DNA of 64,000 nucleotides from Rossellomorea aquimaris (GCF_020172085.1 NZ_JAIVAT010000003.1:124001-188000), one strand, 5' to 3'. Counted from the first letter of the stretch, positions 16,555 through 25,477 are shown. Numbers and translations: made by a program. Notes: generated by a model not told the origin, from the letters alone.

Positions 16555-17493
16555 ATGAAAAAAGCATGGTTAGTATTAATCAGTCTATCACTCCTATTCC
16601 TAGGCGCCTGCTCCCTGCAGCCGCCGGAATGGGCGAAACCAAATAAAAGCTCGAACCCTGAAGACATCAAAATCGGACTATCTGTTTCAACCCTGAATAA
16701 CCCGTTCTTCGTTTCCATGAAAAACGGAGTAGAAGACGAAGCGAAAAAACAAGGCATGGAAGTCGTCGTTGTTGATGCACAGAACGATGCTGCCAAGCAG
16801 ATCAATGACGTAGAAGACCTCATCCAGCAAGGCGTCAACGTCTTACTCATCAACCCGACGGATTCAGCAGCCATCTCCACTGCCGTTCAATCTGCCAACA
16901 GCCTGGGCATTCCCGTCGTGACCCTTGACCGCTCAGCGGAAAAAGGAGACGCTGCCACACTCGTCAGTTCGGATAACGAAAAAGGCGGCGAAATGGCCGG
17001 AGAATACCTCGTCGAACAACTTGGTGAAGGAGCCAAAGTTGCAGAACTTGAAGGTGTCCCTGGAGCATCCGCCACACGTGAGCGGGGAGCCGGGTTCCAC
17101 AACATCGCGGATGAAAAGCTGGATGTCGTGGCCAAGCAGACTGCCAACTTTGATCGTACAGAAGGATTGAATACAATGGAGAACCTGATCCAGGGGAATC
17201 CAGATATCAAAGCGGTGTTCGCTCATAACGATGAAATGGCATTGGGAGCACTGCAGGCTATCCAGAGTTCTGGTCGTGACGTTCTCGTCGTTGGATTTGA
17301 TGGGAACGAAGATGCGATGACTAGCATTCGGAATGGTAATCTGTCTGCGACTGTTGCTCAGCAGCCTGAGAAGATTGGTCAGTTGGCGGTTCAGGCTGGG
17401 GCTGATGTGTTGTCAGGGAAGAAGGTAGACAAGAAGATTCCGGTTCCGTTGAAGTTGGTGACGGAGGAGAATATAGAAGACTCTTCAGAATAA
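16555..17493 (+). CDS. rbsB: ribose ABC transporter substrate-binding lipoprotein
   Basis: A 312-residue lipoprotein capturing ribose outside the membrane. The signal peptide MKKAWLVLISLSLLFLGAC has lipobox LGAC, and the mature part has the type I periplasmic-binding fold (IGLSVSTLNNPFFVSMKNG, then TLDRSAEKGDAATLVSSDN and VFAHNDEMALGAL). I start it at ATG 16555 (GGAGGGATACT upstream); an in-frame upstream extension lies inside rbsC. The last 207 bp are duplicated 3.2 kb downstream. They differ slightly in base usage (GTTGGT-rich) from the gene body, hinting that this end was exchanged. Confidence 0.96.
   Translation: MKKAWLVLISLSLLFLGACSLQPPEWAKPNKSSNPEDIKIGLSVSTLNNPFFVSMKNGVEDEAKKQGMEVVVVDAQNDAAKQINDVEDLIQQGVNVLLINPTDSAAISTAVQSANSLGIPVVTLDRSAEKGDAATLVSSDNEKGGEMAGEYLVEQLGEGAKVAELEGVPGASATRERGAGFHNIADEKLDVVAKQTANFDRTEGLNTMENLIQGNPDIKAVFAHNDEMALGALQAIQSSGRDVLVVGFDGNEDAMTSIRNGNLSATVAQQPEKIGQLAVQAGADVLSGKKVDKKIPVPLKLVTEENIEDSSE
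17287..17493 (+). repeat. direct repeat 1: rbsB 3' end
   Basis: The last 207 bp of rbsB, matched over its full length without gaps by 20485-20691, with about 18 mismatches by hand count. Confidence 0.9.
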
Positions 17494-17504
17494 ATTGTGG
17501 TGGT

Positions 17505-17542
17505 AAACCTCATTCGTGCATTTGTGCGAATGAGGTTTTTTC
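17505..17542 (+). terminator. terminator of the rbs operon
   Basis: AAACCTCATTCG pairs with CGAATGAGGTTT around a 10-nt loop, then a T-run. Confidence 0.88.
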
Positions 17543-17812
17543 TTTTGTTGGTAAAAGTAGTGGAGAAAAGAATTCAGCTTTTCTTGCTTGCGTTTGCTCC
17601 AAATGAGTTGGGGTCGCCCTGTTTTTCAGATGATTAAGCCAAAAGCATTTTTAAGATAACAAACCTGCTCTTCATTTTCTCCTTCAAAGGTATTTACCTT
17701 CCTCAGCTTTCATAACAACATATTTAATTAAGGATATTCACCTAAGGGTATCCTTTCCCAGCCCATCTCCCTATATAAAAGTTGAATACAGATTGAATCA
17801 GGAGTGAATCAA

Positions 17813-18166
17813 ATGAGTAGATGGAGAAATTTAAATAAATGGATATCTGATTTGAGTACATTTTATTACCTGTATCTGTGGATTCTGTTGAATGCCATGT
17901 ATGAGGGCGGAGTTCAGTTAGGGTGTGTGGTGCTCGGTGAAAGGCCGTATATTCGGTCCATTGGGAAGATTCGAGAGGACCTGTTTTTAAAAGTGAGAAT
18001 GAGGCCTTTTTGTAAGAGGTTGGAGTCGGAGAAGTATGAGTATGGGGGTGTCTATACGTTTAAGTCGATGAATGATTTGGCTTGTGGGGATTATGTCTAT
18101 TGGATAAAGATATTTGTAAAAAAGGGATGTTATGATTCTGGGATTGACCAGCTTGTTAAAAGCTGA
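17813..18166 (+). CDS. hypothetical protein (117 aa)
   Basis: ATG at 17813 has AGGAG eight bases upstream, which favours it over the in-frame GTG at 17804. The product has one hydrophobic stretch (FYYLYLWILLNAMYEGGVQL) and a basic, tyrosine-rich remainder with no recognised domain. It lies inside the segment bounded by the rbsB direct repeats, in sequence with little other coding potential, so it may be real but accessory. Confidence 0.4.
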   Translation: MSRWRNLNKWISDLSTFYYLYLWILLNAMYEGGVQLGCVVLGERPYIRSIGKIREDLFLKVRMRPFCKRLESEKYEYGGVYTFKSMNDLACGDYVYWIKIFVKKGCYDSGIDQLVKS

Positions 18167-18767
18167 TTCCGGAAGGTCTTCGTGCGGTGAAAAGCATGTG
18201 AATCGGGTACGGAGAGAACCTGCAAACAGACTTAAGAACTTAGAGAAAGAATAGATCTTAGAGAACAACAACATCAACACCACTGCCATTAGAGACACTT
18301 AGGATGTAGATAGGGGGAGGCGCTGATTGGACATTTCATTGGCAGGATGGATCATGATATTTGAGTAGTTCAAAGGGAGGGCTCTGGTTCGAGCACTTGG
18401 ATGAGTGTAAAGAATTCAAATCTATATATCAATGGCTGATAAGGTCATTAGTTTGAAAGTGGGATTTTCCAGATTAATGAAGAAAAGTCGGATGGGATCC
18501 GTCACCATTTAACCGGAGAAAAACCAAAAATGTACAGTTGTACCGATCATCAAGATTTGAACAAAATTACATTTTACCTCGCAATAAAATAAGTTGTCAA
18601 TACTAAAGTTGTATTTTTATCAAAAAAATGGTAAGGTTATTATCTGGTGATTTTTTACATTGAACGATTAGATATCTATCTTATTTATTCCGAAGGGAAA
18701 TTCAAACAGTTTTTGTGAGCTTTTTAGGCAATAGTACCCGAGTGTTTATACAAGGAGGACTAATATA
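18167..18767. other. 600-bp stretch without a recognisable gene
   Basis: No open frame with a ribosome binding site, hairpin terminator or repeat stands out. The last 30 bp carry the AAGGAGGA site of the following gene. Confidence 0.4.
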
Positions 18768-19622
18768 TTGAATTTAATCAATAAGAAAGTTACACATGAG
18801 CGGTTTGGTATGGGAAGCATCGTGAATCATAGTGATACGGTGGTTGAAATCCATTTCGCCTCGGAAAATAAAAAATTTGTTTACCCGGATGCATTTGGAC
18901 AGCATTTGAAACTACATGATAAAAGTGCTGCCAATTCACTTGAAAAAATTTTACACGAGCAGGAAATGGAACTCAAAGAGGAAGAAATGCAGAAGCAAGA
19001 GGAAAAGGCACGGCAAAGAAGAAACCAGGAGCTTCGAGTGGATCATGAAAAACTCATGAAAAATCACAAACTTCATCCCGAATCGCAGATGGTTTACAAG
19101 TGCGATACAGAAGAACAGGGTAGCTCCTTTTCAGATTGGACGGTTTCCTCTGGTGAAATAAACAGTGGTAAAAATAAGGGTAAGCCAAACAAGCCCAGTC
19201 GCTTACACCAAAACAGTGCGGTCCTGCTCACAGCGGTCGATCCCGGCATGCCTGAAAAAGACAGACGCATCTTGGGTGTCTATATGGTGAAGGACCATTT
19301 CATCGGTAAACTTTGTGAAGATGGAAATATTCCTGCCCATTCCCATTACAGACTCCAACTGACAGACGAAGAATCGAAGCAGATGCCTTTCTGGAAGTAC
19401 TATGTCAATGAAAAATCCCCTCAACAAACGACATGGAACTCAGGCAAGTACCGATATTTCGATAATTCGTGGATGGCTCAGATTTTGCGCGACATCGTTT
19501 CATTGAAAAGTGACACGGAGGAACAAGAGCTGGCACAACAATTTCTGGACCACTTCTCTAAGATGAATCAAATAGTAGAGCAGGAATTAAAAGAGCCGAA
19601 TGGAGCATTATTGCGTGCTTAG
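18768..19622 (+). CDS. hypothetical protein with CarD/KOW-like N-terminus and coiled coil
   Basis: A 284-residue cytoplasmic protein. Residues 1-50 (NKKVTHERFGMGSIVNHSDT, then VEIHFASENKKFVYPDAFG) resemble the small beta-barrel start seen in a number of Firmicutes hypothetical proteins. Residues ~60-100 form a highly charged helix (EQEMELKEEEMQKQEEKARQ), and the C-terminal half is a mixed domain (ILGVYMVKDHFIGKLCEDG, then PFWKYYVNEKSPQQ). I do not recognise the function. The start is TTG with AAGGAGGACTAATATA. A perfect terminator follows. Confidence 0.7.
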   Translation: MNLINKKVTHERFGMGSIVNHSDTVVEIHFASENKKFVYPDAFGQHLKLHDKSAANSLEKILHEQEMELKEEEMQKQEEKARQRRNQELRVDHEKLMKNHKLHPESQMVYKCDTEEQGSSFSDWTVSSGEINSGKNKGKPNKPSRLHQNSAVLLTAVDPGMPEKDRRILGVYMVKDHFIGKLCEDGNIPAHSHYRLQLTDEESKQMPFWKYYVNEKSPQQTTWNSGKYRYFDNSWMAQILRDIVSLKSDTEEQELAQQFLDHFSKMNQIVEQELKEPNGALLRA

Positions 19623-19680
19623 ATAAGAATAGCGGGGGAACTGGGACATATAAGGTGTTAGTGTCACTGCGAATAGTGTT

Positions 19681-19714
19681 AAAAAGGGACAAGGCGGCCG
19701 CCTTGTCCCTTTTT
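19681..19714. terminator. bidirectional terminator, perfect 34-nt palindrome
   Basis: AAAAAGGGACAAGGCGG followed immediately by its exact reverse complement, ending in five T. Confidence 0.8.
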
Positions 19715-19734
19715 GTGTTTGTTGGTGATATTAG

Positions 19735-19830
19735 GGTCAGACTCTCGGCTTTAACTGGAATCTTGGGGTCAGAGTCAGACCCTTGGAACGGTGAAGCGTT
19801 AATGAACTGGGGGACTGACCCCATTCTTGC
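19735..19830. repeat. GGGTCAG-type dispersed palindromic repeat
   Basis: GGGTCAGACTCT is inverted as AGAGTCAGACCC, followed by a GGAACGGTGAAGCGTTAATG segment and GGGGGACTGACCCC. A related copy lies at 22724-22769. Confidence 0.55.
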
Positions 19831-20098
19831 AGAAGTTATAGAAGATGTAATTGAAAACTTAAGTAATACAGAAATTAAACCTGATTTAATTGAAAATGAT
19901 GACATAAAACAATTAGATGGAGAAGCTGAATTTAAAAGAGAGAGTGGGAAGAAAGTAGAAAAAAATGCGAACATGAATTTGATAAAGAAAACTGTTTCTG
20001 GAAACCTTCTCAGTATGGAGGGGGGCTCTCGTGGCATTTGAATTATAAAAAATGTGGTGGCTATTATGATACGGGTGAATACTATGATTAATATATCG
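19791..20098 (+). pseudogene. C-terminal fragment of a gene (toxin-like), frameshifted
   Basis: An open frame enters from repeat sequence and reads AEVIEDVIENLSNTEIKPDL, then GEAEFKRESGKKVEKNANMN before a stop at ~20041. Another frame continues WHLNYKKCGGYYDTGEYYD to its own stop. Lysine/glycine-rich C-termini followed by a small gene (20233) are what degraded polymorphic toxin tips look like, but no specific toxin family is recognised. Confidence 0.35.
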
Positions 20099-20232
20099 AA
20101 ATAGTTGAGTGAAAAAAGTGGTTATTGTTTAATGAATAGAATCCTATAAGCTGGCAATTAAAGATTGTAGAATAAAAAAATGAAAGCATCCTTATTAGGG
20201 TGCTTTTTAATTGGTTGAAAGGATGTAGCAAT

Positions 20233-20370
20233 ATGACGGTGGTAAAAAATATTGAAGAAATAAAAAAAGTTATTAGAGATTTCATCAAAGGTTTTGAAGG
20301 GCAAGAACTGACCCCAATATTTGTGGCTCTTAAGAGATACACGACTCAAACGGGCTTATCTTTGGTGTAG
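20233..20370 (+). pseudogene. small gene or N-terminal fragment behind the toxin-like debris
   Basis: ATG with AAAGGATG upstream opens 45 codons (MTVVKNIEEIKKVIRDFIKG..., ending ...TTQTGLSLV). The helical start fits the beginning of a small immunity-like protein that is cut short. It lies just before the second rbsB 3' copy. No family is assigned. Confidence 0.35.
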
Positions 20371-20484
20371 GTGGGCAATTTAAATGCATAAATGGACAGA
20401 ATAATGAAAATCGTTAAAGATCACTTATCTTTAGCTTGGAGATTAGTGAAAAAGTCAAACTGGAACCGTCCCCATTTAACCTTA

Positions 20485-20691
20485 GTCGTTGGATTTGATG
20501 GAAATGAAGATGCGATGACTAGCATTCGGAATGGTAACCTGTCTGCGACTGTCGCTCAGCAGCCTGAGAAGATTGGTCAGTTGGCCGTTCAGGCTGGGGC
20601 TGATGTGTTGTCAGGAAAGAAAGTGAAGGAGAAGATTCCGGTGCCGTTGAAGTTGGTGACGGAGGAGAATGTAGAAGCATCAACGGAATAA
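20485..20691 (+). pseudogene. second copy of the rbsB 3' end (direct repeat 2)
   Basis: 207 bp encoding VVGFDGNEDAMTSIRNGNLS through to a TEENVEASTE end and stop. This is colinear with the last 69 codons of rbsB at 17287-17493. No start codon or N-terminal two thirds is attached: it joins unrelated sequence at 20484. Differences include several synonymous changes, so it is a diverged rather than fresh duplicate. Confidence 0.88.
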
Positions 20692-20700
20692 TTTTGATGG

Positions 20701-20740
20701 AAAGCCCCTTTTGTGCGTTTTTACGGAAGGGGTTTGGTTT
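20701..20740 (+). terminator. terminator after the rbsB fragment
   Basis: AAAGCCCCTT ... AAGGGGTTT inverted repeat with T-rich tail, in the position the rbs terminator would take. Confidence 0.6.
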
Positions 20741-20952
20741 ATGCAGGGAAAGGCAGGTGGAGGATTGGAAAACCCATACCTGATACATTTTTCTGTACTG
20801 GGAGCAAAGGGAAGCTTAATCAACGCTAAGAAGGTTTACCGACCTTTCAATATCTAAATAGAAAGGTCAGTGTAGTTAAACATATGACTAAAAAAGCGAG
20901 ATTGTTTTAAAGGTCTTTAGAACTATGATAATAAGTAAAATGTACAGATAAA

Positions 20953-20982
20953 AGGGACTGACGATTTGTCAGCCCCATTTTG
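20953..20982. terminator. hairpin, probably terminator for the minus or plus side
   Basis: GGGACTGAC / GTCAGCCCC stem with a 5-nt loop and ATTTT on the right. It is 60 bp from the end of the membrane effector gene. Confidence 0.45.
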
Positions 20983-21038
20983 ATTTAGCAAAACATGCTA
21001 GCCCATGAAACCACAGGTCGGCAAAGATATTTTAATTT

Positions 21039-21608
21039 TTAAATTGGAAAATACGTTAGCAATTTAAAAATAATAAAAAATACAACTGCTTTTTGTATGT
21101 ATTTTAGACCACTGTTGTAGTTTTCAAATTTGGTTTTGGTAATTAATGAATTTATGTAGGCTTGTGACTGAAGATCATTAAGTTCTTTTTCATCCTCGGG
21201 GTTATCAAAGGATCTTTTAAATGTGGCATAATCATTTGATGCTATTGAGCCCCAAAATATATTCGAATTTATTTCCAAACCTGGTTGTTTATAAATGCTC
21301 GGGTCTATTCTTCCTTGTAAAGCTTTCATTAGTTCGTGAACAGCTTTCACGAGATAGTAAATAGTTATTACAAATAAAATTGTAGCAATTAATGACAATA
21401 TCAGTTCTAAATCACTAAAGCTCATTTTACTTATAGTTATGATGTAATTCTGTACTGCTTTAGTAATTGAATCACTGGAAAAAATAAAACCTAAAAATAC
21501 CCCAGTAAATCCAATTATAAATGAAACCTTTGCATCTGCGTTTGAAATCCAGAATTTTGCATTTTCAAAAACTTTGTTTGCTTTGTCTTGCTTCTGGGAT
21601 GAATTCAA
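21039..21608 (-). CDS. pycTM: Pycsar-type membrane effector (DUF5706-like, PycTM)
   Basis: About 189 residues. The N-terminal segment NAKFWISNADAKVSFIIGFT followed by a hydrophobic helix (GVFLGFIFSS), a second helix pair (LILSLIATILFVITIYYLV) and a C-terminal helix (KAVVFFIIFKLLTYF) is the architecture of Pycsar effector membrane proteins. These sense cCMP or cUMP and depolarise or disrupt the inner membrane. I place the start at TTG 21608 because AAAGGAG lies 8 nt upstream. An ATG at 21626 is possible but poorly served. It is transcribed divergently from the cyclase gene at 21696, 87 bp away, the expected partner. Confidence 0.75.
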   Translation of the reverse strand: MNSSQKQDKANKVFENAKFWISNADAKVSFIIGFTGVFLGFIFSSDSITKAVQNYIITISKMSFSDLELILSLIATILFVITIYYLVKAVHELMKALQGRIDPSIYKQPGLEINSNIFWGSIASNDYATFKRSFDNPEDEKELNDLQSQAYINSLITKTKFENYNSGLKYIQKAVVFFIIFKLLTYFPI

Positions 21609-21695
21609 AGAATCATCTCCTTTCATTATTATTGTTTGAAAGTTTCGAAAGTGATACGCTAGTTGTAATAATAACACGAAAAGAGGATTTAATGA

Positions 21696-22454
21696 ATGCA
21701 GACAAATTTCAAAACCTATAAATTTGATGATAGTATTAGTCGAATAGACGATATTTTAAATTCTACAAGTAATTTTGATGATAAAGATGAAATACCAAAA
21801 AGAGACACCCTTACTTATACGAATGGTTATTATGTAAAGTGTTGTGCTTTATTTGTGGACCTAAGGGGTTCTTCCACTCTTCCTCAAGTTCATCAAAAGA
21901 AAGTGCTTGCTAAAATATATCGGTCTTACATTAGTGAAATTGTTGCTATACTAAATGGTTTTTTACATTGTAAAGAGATAAGCATCGTCGGGGATTGTGT
22001 ATCGGCTATATTTAGTGGGAAATACAAACAAAATGTTAATGAAACTCTAGATGCAGCAGGACAGATAAACAGCTTGATACAGATTTTAAATTATAAATTA
22101 GAGAAAAAAGGATATACAGCAATTAAAGCTGGAATAGGTCTTTCATGGGGAAGAGTCTTAATGATAAAGGCTGGGTATAATGGGTCCGGACTAAATGAGG
22201 TAGTGTATATGGGGGATGCAGTCAATCAAGCATCTAAGGTGTGCTCTAAAGCAATGAAAGATGTTCAAAAGCCAATTGTCATTACAAAGAATTTTTACGA
22301 TAATCTTAAGAAGGAGTATCAAGAAATGTTCACTTCATCTTCCAATTTTGATCCTTATTATTCAAGCTCGGCAGTAAGTATAGCTATGAATAATTGGCTA
22401 AAGGAACAAAAAGAAAAAGATGAAAAGAAAAACCAGAACAACTCTTTATCGTAA
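21696..22454 (+). CDS. pycC: Pycsar-type class III nucleotide (pyrimidine) cyclase, PycC
   Basis: A 252-residue soluble cyclase. The catalytic core shows FVDLRGSS with metal Asp ~55, the Tyr-containing helix AKIYRSY and IVGDCVSAIF with the second metal Asp ~100. GDAVNQASKVCSKA follows, with the transition-state Asn and Lys where many purine cyclases have Arg. Stand-alone cyclases of this length paired with a DUF5706-like membrane protein make cCMP/cUMP on phage infection. Which pyrimidine is used cannot be read from the sequence. The ATG has AGAGGA upstream. Confidence 0.75.
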   Translation: MQTNFKTYKFDDSISRIDDILNSTSNFDDKDEIPKRDTLTYTNGYYVKCCALFVDLRGSSTLPQVHQKKVLAKIYRSYISEIVAILNGFLHCKEISIVGDCVSAIFSGKYKQNVNETLDAAGQINSLIQILNYKLEKKGYTAIKAGIGLSWGRVLMIKAGYNGSGLNEVVYMGDAVNQASKVCSKAMKDVQKPIVITKNFYDNLKKEYQEMFTSSSNFDPYYSSSAVSIAMNNWLKEQKEKDEKKNQNNSLS

Positions 22455-22524
22455 TATATACAATATTTTTTTATCAGTAATGAATAAGTGTATCTTAACT
22501 TAATAGAATAAAAAGTGATAACAA

Positions 22525-22659
22525 ATGTCTATGAAAGATTTTAGGGAAATCGAAGAAGAAATGAAAGCTATTTTATCATCCGGTTTCAAAGCAGTAGTCA
22601 TGGAAACTACTACCGTACCCAGTGTAGATGAAAGTGATATTACATATCCTAATTTATAA
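22525..22659 (+). CDS. possible 44-residue protein behind the cyclase
   Basis: ATG opens MSMKDFREIEEEMKAILSSG, then FKAVVMETTTVPSVDESDIT, ending 44 codons later. The upstream AAAAGTGATA is only a weak ribosome binding site. It lies 70 bp downstream of the cyclase gene on the same strand with no terminator between, so it could be a third component of the locus or a chance frame. Confidence 0.35.
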   Translation: MSMKDFREIEEEMKAILSSGFKAVVMETTTVPSVDESDITYPNL

Positions 22660-22723
22660 TAACAGGCATACAATAATGCAAATTAATAGAAACATGTGTC
22701 CTACATATAGATTTGCGGGGTAT

Positions 22724-22769
22724 AGGGTCAGTCCCTCGGTACGGCAAAGCATGGACCGGGGATCTGACA
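22724..22769. repeat. GGGTCAG-type dispersed repeat, second copy
   Basis: GGGTCAGTCCCTCGGTACGG ... ATGGACCGGGGATCTGAC, related to 19735-19830. It lies between the Pycsar pair and the second cyclase gene. Confidence 0.5.
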
Positions 22770-22792
22770 GCATTTAAATAGTTTAGTAAGTA

Positions 22793-24289
22793 TTAGCTGA
22801 TTATTTTGGTTTTTTTATTTGCAACATCCATACTAACCCCTAATTCTACTAGAATATCTCTTAGCTCCAATTTATCATCTGTAACAAAGTCTGATTCATA
22901 GTGTTCCATAGAATATTCTACACTTTCAATAAAAGCGGATTCTTTATGGAGTTCCTTTATAACTTTTATGACATTATCTTTTAAAGGCATTGCCCACCAT
23001 CTACTTGCTTGGGCTTTCATTAACTGTTCCTCTATTAATTGATAAGCCCAGCCAACATCTTTTTTTGATAGAAAATTTATCAATTTCCAATAATGTAAAT
23101 CACTTTTTACTTGTATATTACTTTTGCCTGATCTTCTTCCTAACCCGACAATTTCTTCATAAATTGTTCGGAACATAGTAAGTGAAAGGTCATCCATTTG
23201 ATCATACAGGATGTTTACTTTGATTTCGTATTCTGCTAATAGTGTTCTTTCATTAATTTTTAATTCTTTTAAACGAAGCTCTTGATTTTTTTGATTTACT
23301 TTAGACTCTCTCTCTACTAAATCTTTTTCCATTTTTTTTAGTTGTTCTTCACGACGAACCACTTGTTCTAGTTTATTAAGAGCTATATCTAATGTTTCAT
23401 CGACTTTTCTTTCGGTGCGCCTTTGTAAAAATTCTTCAATCTTCTTTTGAGCAACCTCAATGTTAACTAGTGGATTTTCTGTCGGTACTTCTATCTCTTT
23501 TAGCTGAGATGATTCAATTTCTTGTTTGTCGGTATTATCTAAAATACAATCTAGATAATAATTCTTTATAATAAAACCTTCAAATAATCCATTGCTTTTA
23601 AATCGCCTATCTTCTTGCCAAAGTTCATTACCGCTCGCATCTGTCTTATAATCTATAGGTAGATTATCGAAAAACCGTTTAGTTGAAAAAATTTCACCTG
23701 GTTCCGCCATGTCGGTGTGTTTACTAGCTATATTTGCAATCTTTCCAGCCCACACTAAATCTTTTGATTCCTCTTCTTGGAGTTTCATGCCTACTTGAGT
23801 AAGAAGAACCTTTCCGTAATCTAATCCAATCCCGCATTCAATTTCTTTTCCATTAACTTCGCTCTTGCACTTTGGATTAAAATAGTAATCAACAACAGTT
23901 AATATTGCTCTCGCAGCTTCAACCGCTTTCTCAGTAGCCTTTTTATCACCATTAACAAAGACGCCCATTACCCTATCTCCAACAATTTGTCTTACACTCC
24001 CACCGCTATGATTTATACTCAAGACCATAGCTCTAACAAATGCTCTGTATATTTTAGCCATGCTTTTAGCCCATGAGGAATCTGAAAGAGTGGTTGATCC
24101 CCGAATGTCAACAAATAGAATTGCGCATTCTACTAATAATCCTTCATTCTTATCGTCAAGGTCGTTAATAGAGGGAACCGTATCCCCCGAATATGGTTCA
24201 ACTTCCATTGGAGTATCTAATACTTCACCTATCTTTTCATTTACCGTTTCTAAATTTTCTAAGGTCCAATTATTACTGATTTTCTTCAT
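22793..24289 (-). CDS. nucleotide cyclase domain with coiled coil and helical C-terminal domain
   Basis: A 498-residue soluble protein. Residues ~50-240 are a class III cyclase domain: FVDIRGST (metal Asp ~61), AKIYRAF, IVGDRVMGVF (metal Asp ~105) and AGKIANIASKHTD with Asn and Lys in the transition-state positions, as in the neighbouring PycC. Residues ~285-365 form a long coiled coil (EQVVRREEQLKKMEKDLVER). The last ~130 residues are helical (LTMFRTIYEEIVGLGRRSGK, then WWAMPLKDNVIKVIKELHKE). It converges on the Pycsar cyclase gene. The C-terminal part could be a regulator or effector; I do not recognise it. Confidence 0.7.
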   Translation of the reverse strand: MKKISNNWTLENLETVNEKIGEVLDTPMEVEPYSGDTVPSINDLDDKNEGLLVECAILFVDIRGSTTLSDSSWAKSMAKIYRAFVRAMVLSINHSGGSVRQIVGDRVMGVFVNGDKKATEKAVEAARAILTVVDYYFNPKCKSEVNGKEIECGIGLDYGKVLLTQVGMKLQEEESKDLVWAGKIANIASKHTDMAEPGEIFSTKRFFDNLPIDYKTDASGNELWQEDRRFKSNGLFEGFIIKNYYLDCILDNTDKQEIESSQLKEIEVPTENPLVNIEVAQKKIEEFLQRRTERKVDETLDIALNKLEQVVRREEQLKKMEKDLVERESKVNQKNQELRLKELKINERTLLAEYEIKVNILYDQMDDLSLTMFRTIYEEIVGLGRRSGKSNIQVKSDLHYWKLINFLSKKDVGWAYQLIEEQLMKAQASRWWAMPLKDNVIKVIKELHKESAFIESVEYSMEHYESDFVTDDKLELRDILVELGVSMDVANKKTKIIS

Positions 24290-25436
24290 CCTCCTTTTAA
24301 TTTAAAAAGCCCTAAGAATAGTCCCAAAAATCAAAAATATTATTAGACATATTAATGACAACTTAGTAGAGTTTATTGCTTTTCTAAAGTTTTTGAACTT
24401 TTTGTTGTCATCTTAGAGTTAATATAAACTTGTGATTCGATATCTAGTAAAAGTAGTTGTTCTTCTGAACAGATGTCTTTATTGTCTTGTAAATATTTAA
24501 TAAAACTTTTTTATCTATTGAGTGAAAGTGTAAGTTAGAATCTTTCTTTATACCTAACTCGTTGAAATAGATGAGTCAATTTTAGGTGTTAGGGAGATTA
24601 ATATAGAGTTGACGGCCTTACCAAAGAAAAAGAAAAAGCCCTTCTAAGGATAAAAAAGCTCCTATGGCAATGAGCACCTCTAAAAGGCAAAAACAAATGA
24701 AGATTTACTATCACTATTACCAATCCCGAAATTCACTCTTTCTAGATTTTTGTAGGCATAATCCTTAGTATAAAACATTCTATTCTTATGCCCTTAGTTT
24801 AAATCTCTATGATGATTGATTTAAATAATTTAATATTGCGTGTGAATTTTTAGTGGTATACGCTGTGTCTATCCTTCCGTTATAATCTTACAAATTGTAA
24901 GTGTCTATATTATATAATACTTAATGGGAGTATTTTGTAATAAATAATCAAGAATCTAACAATTTATGATAAAGTTTCTATTGAAGTGATAGTATATTTA
25001 AAGTATAGGGATATAGATGAATTTATGTGTATAGTTTAAAAAGTTACTTACTTATAGATTTTACTATTAACTCTTTCGCAAAAGGAACCCAACTTTTTAT
25101 ACACTTTTATATATTGATAATCTTCTAAGTTCTGAATTTCTTCTCTATTCAGTTTTGTCAGGATTCGATTACCTTGTTAACCCATGACGCTCGCGCCTAA
25201 AACGCAATCCAAGTTTAAATGTGTAAACTATTCTTGACTTCGCAAAAGAAATAAAAAAGCCCTACAAGATTATGAAATTGTTAATCTGTAGGGTTTTTCT
25301 ATTCAATTAGGAAACGCGTTAGCGTAACCAGGTAAAATCCTTTCGAAATGATGGTAAATATGATGGCGAGGGTGGGAAAATTTCTTAGCCAACTTTCCTT
25401 GAGGAATTACCTATTATAGTTAACTTTTCTTATATT
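24290..25436. other. 1.1-kb AT-rich stretch without an intact gene
   Basis: No supported gene. A minus-strand frame near 24311-24400 could encode a short membrane helix (STKLSLICLIIFLIFG) but has no start or ribosome binding site. A terminator lies at 25259-25299. Confidence 0.4.
25259..25299 (+). terminator. terminator-like hairpin
   Basis: GCCCTACAAGATTA pairs with TAATCTGTAGGG (one bulge), followed by TTTTTCT. Confidence 0.65.
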
Positions 25437-25445
25437 TGGTATAAT
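25437..25445 (+). promoter_or_regulatory. extended -10 promoter of the NACHT gene
   Basis: TGGTATAAT gives a perfect TATAAT with an upstream TG, 33 bp before the NACHT start codon. No strong -35 is seen. Confidence 0.55.
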
Positions 25446-25477
25446 TTTTATATCAAATTCAAAGAGGGGTTTTTATT

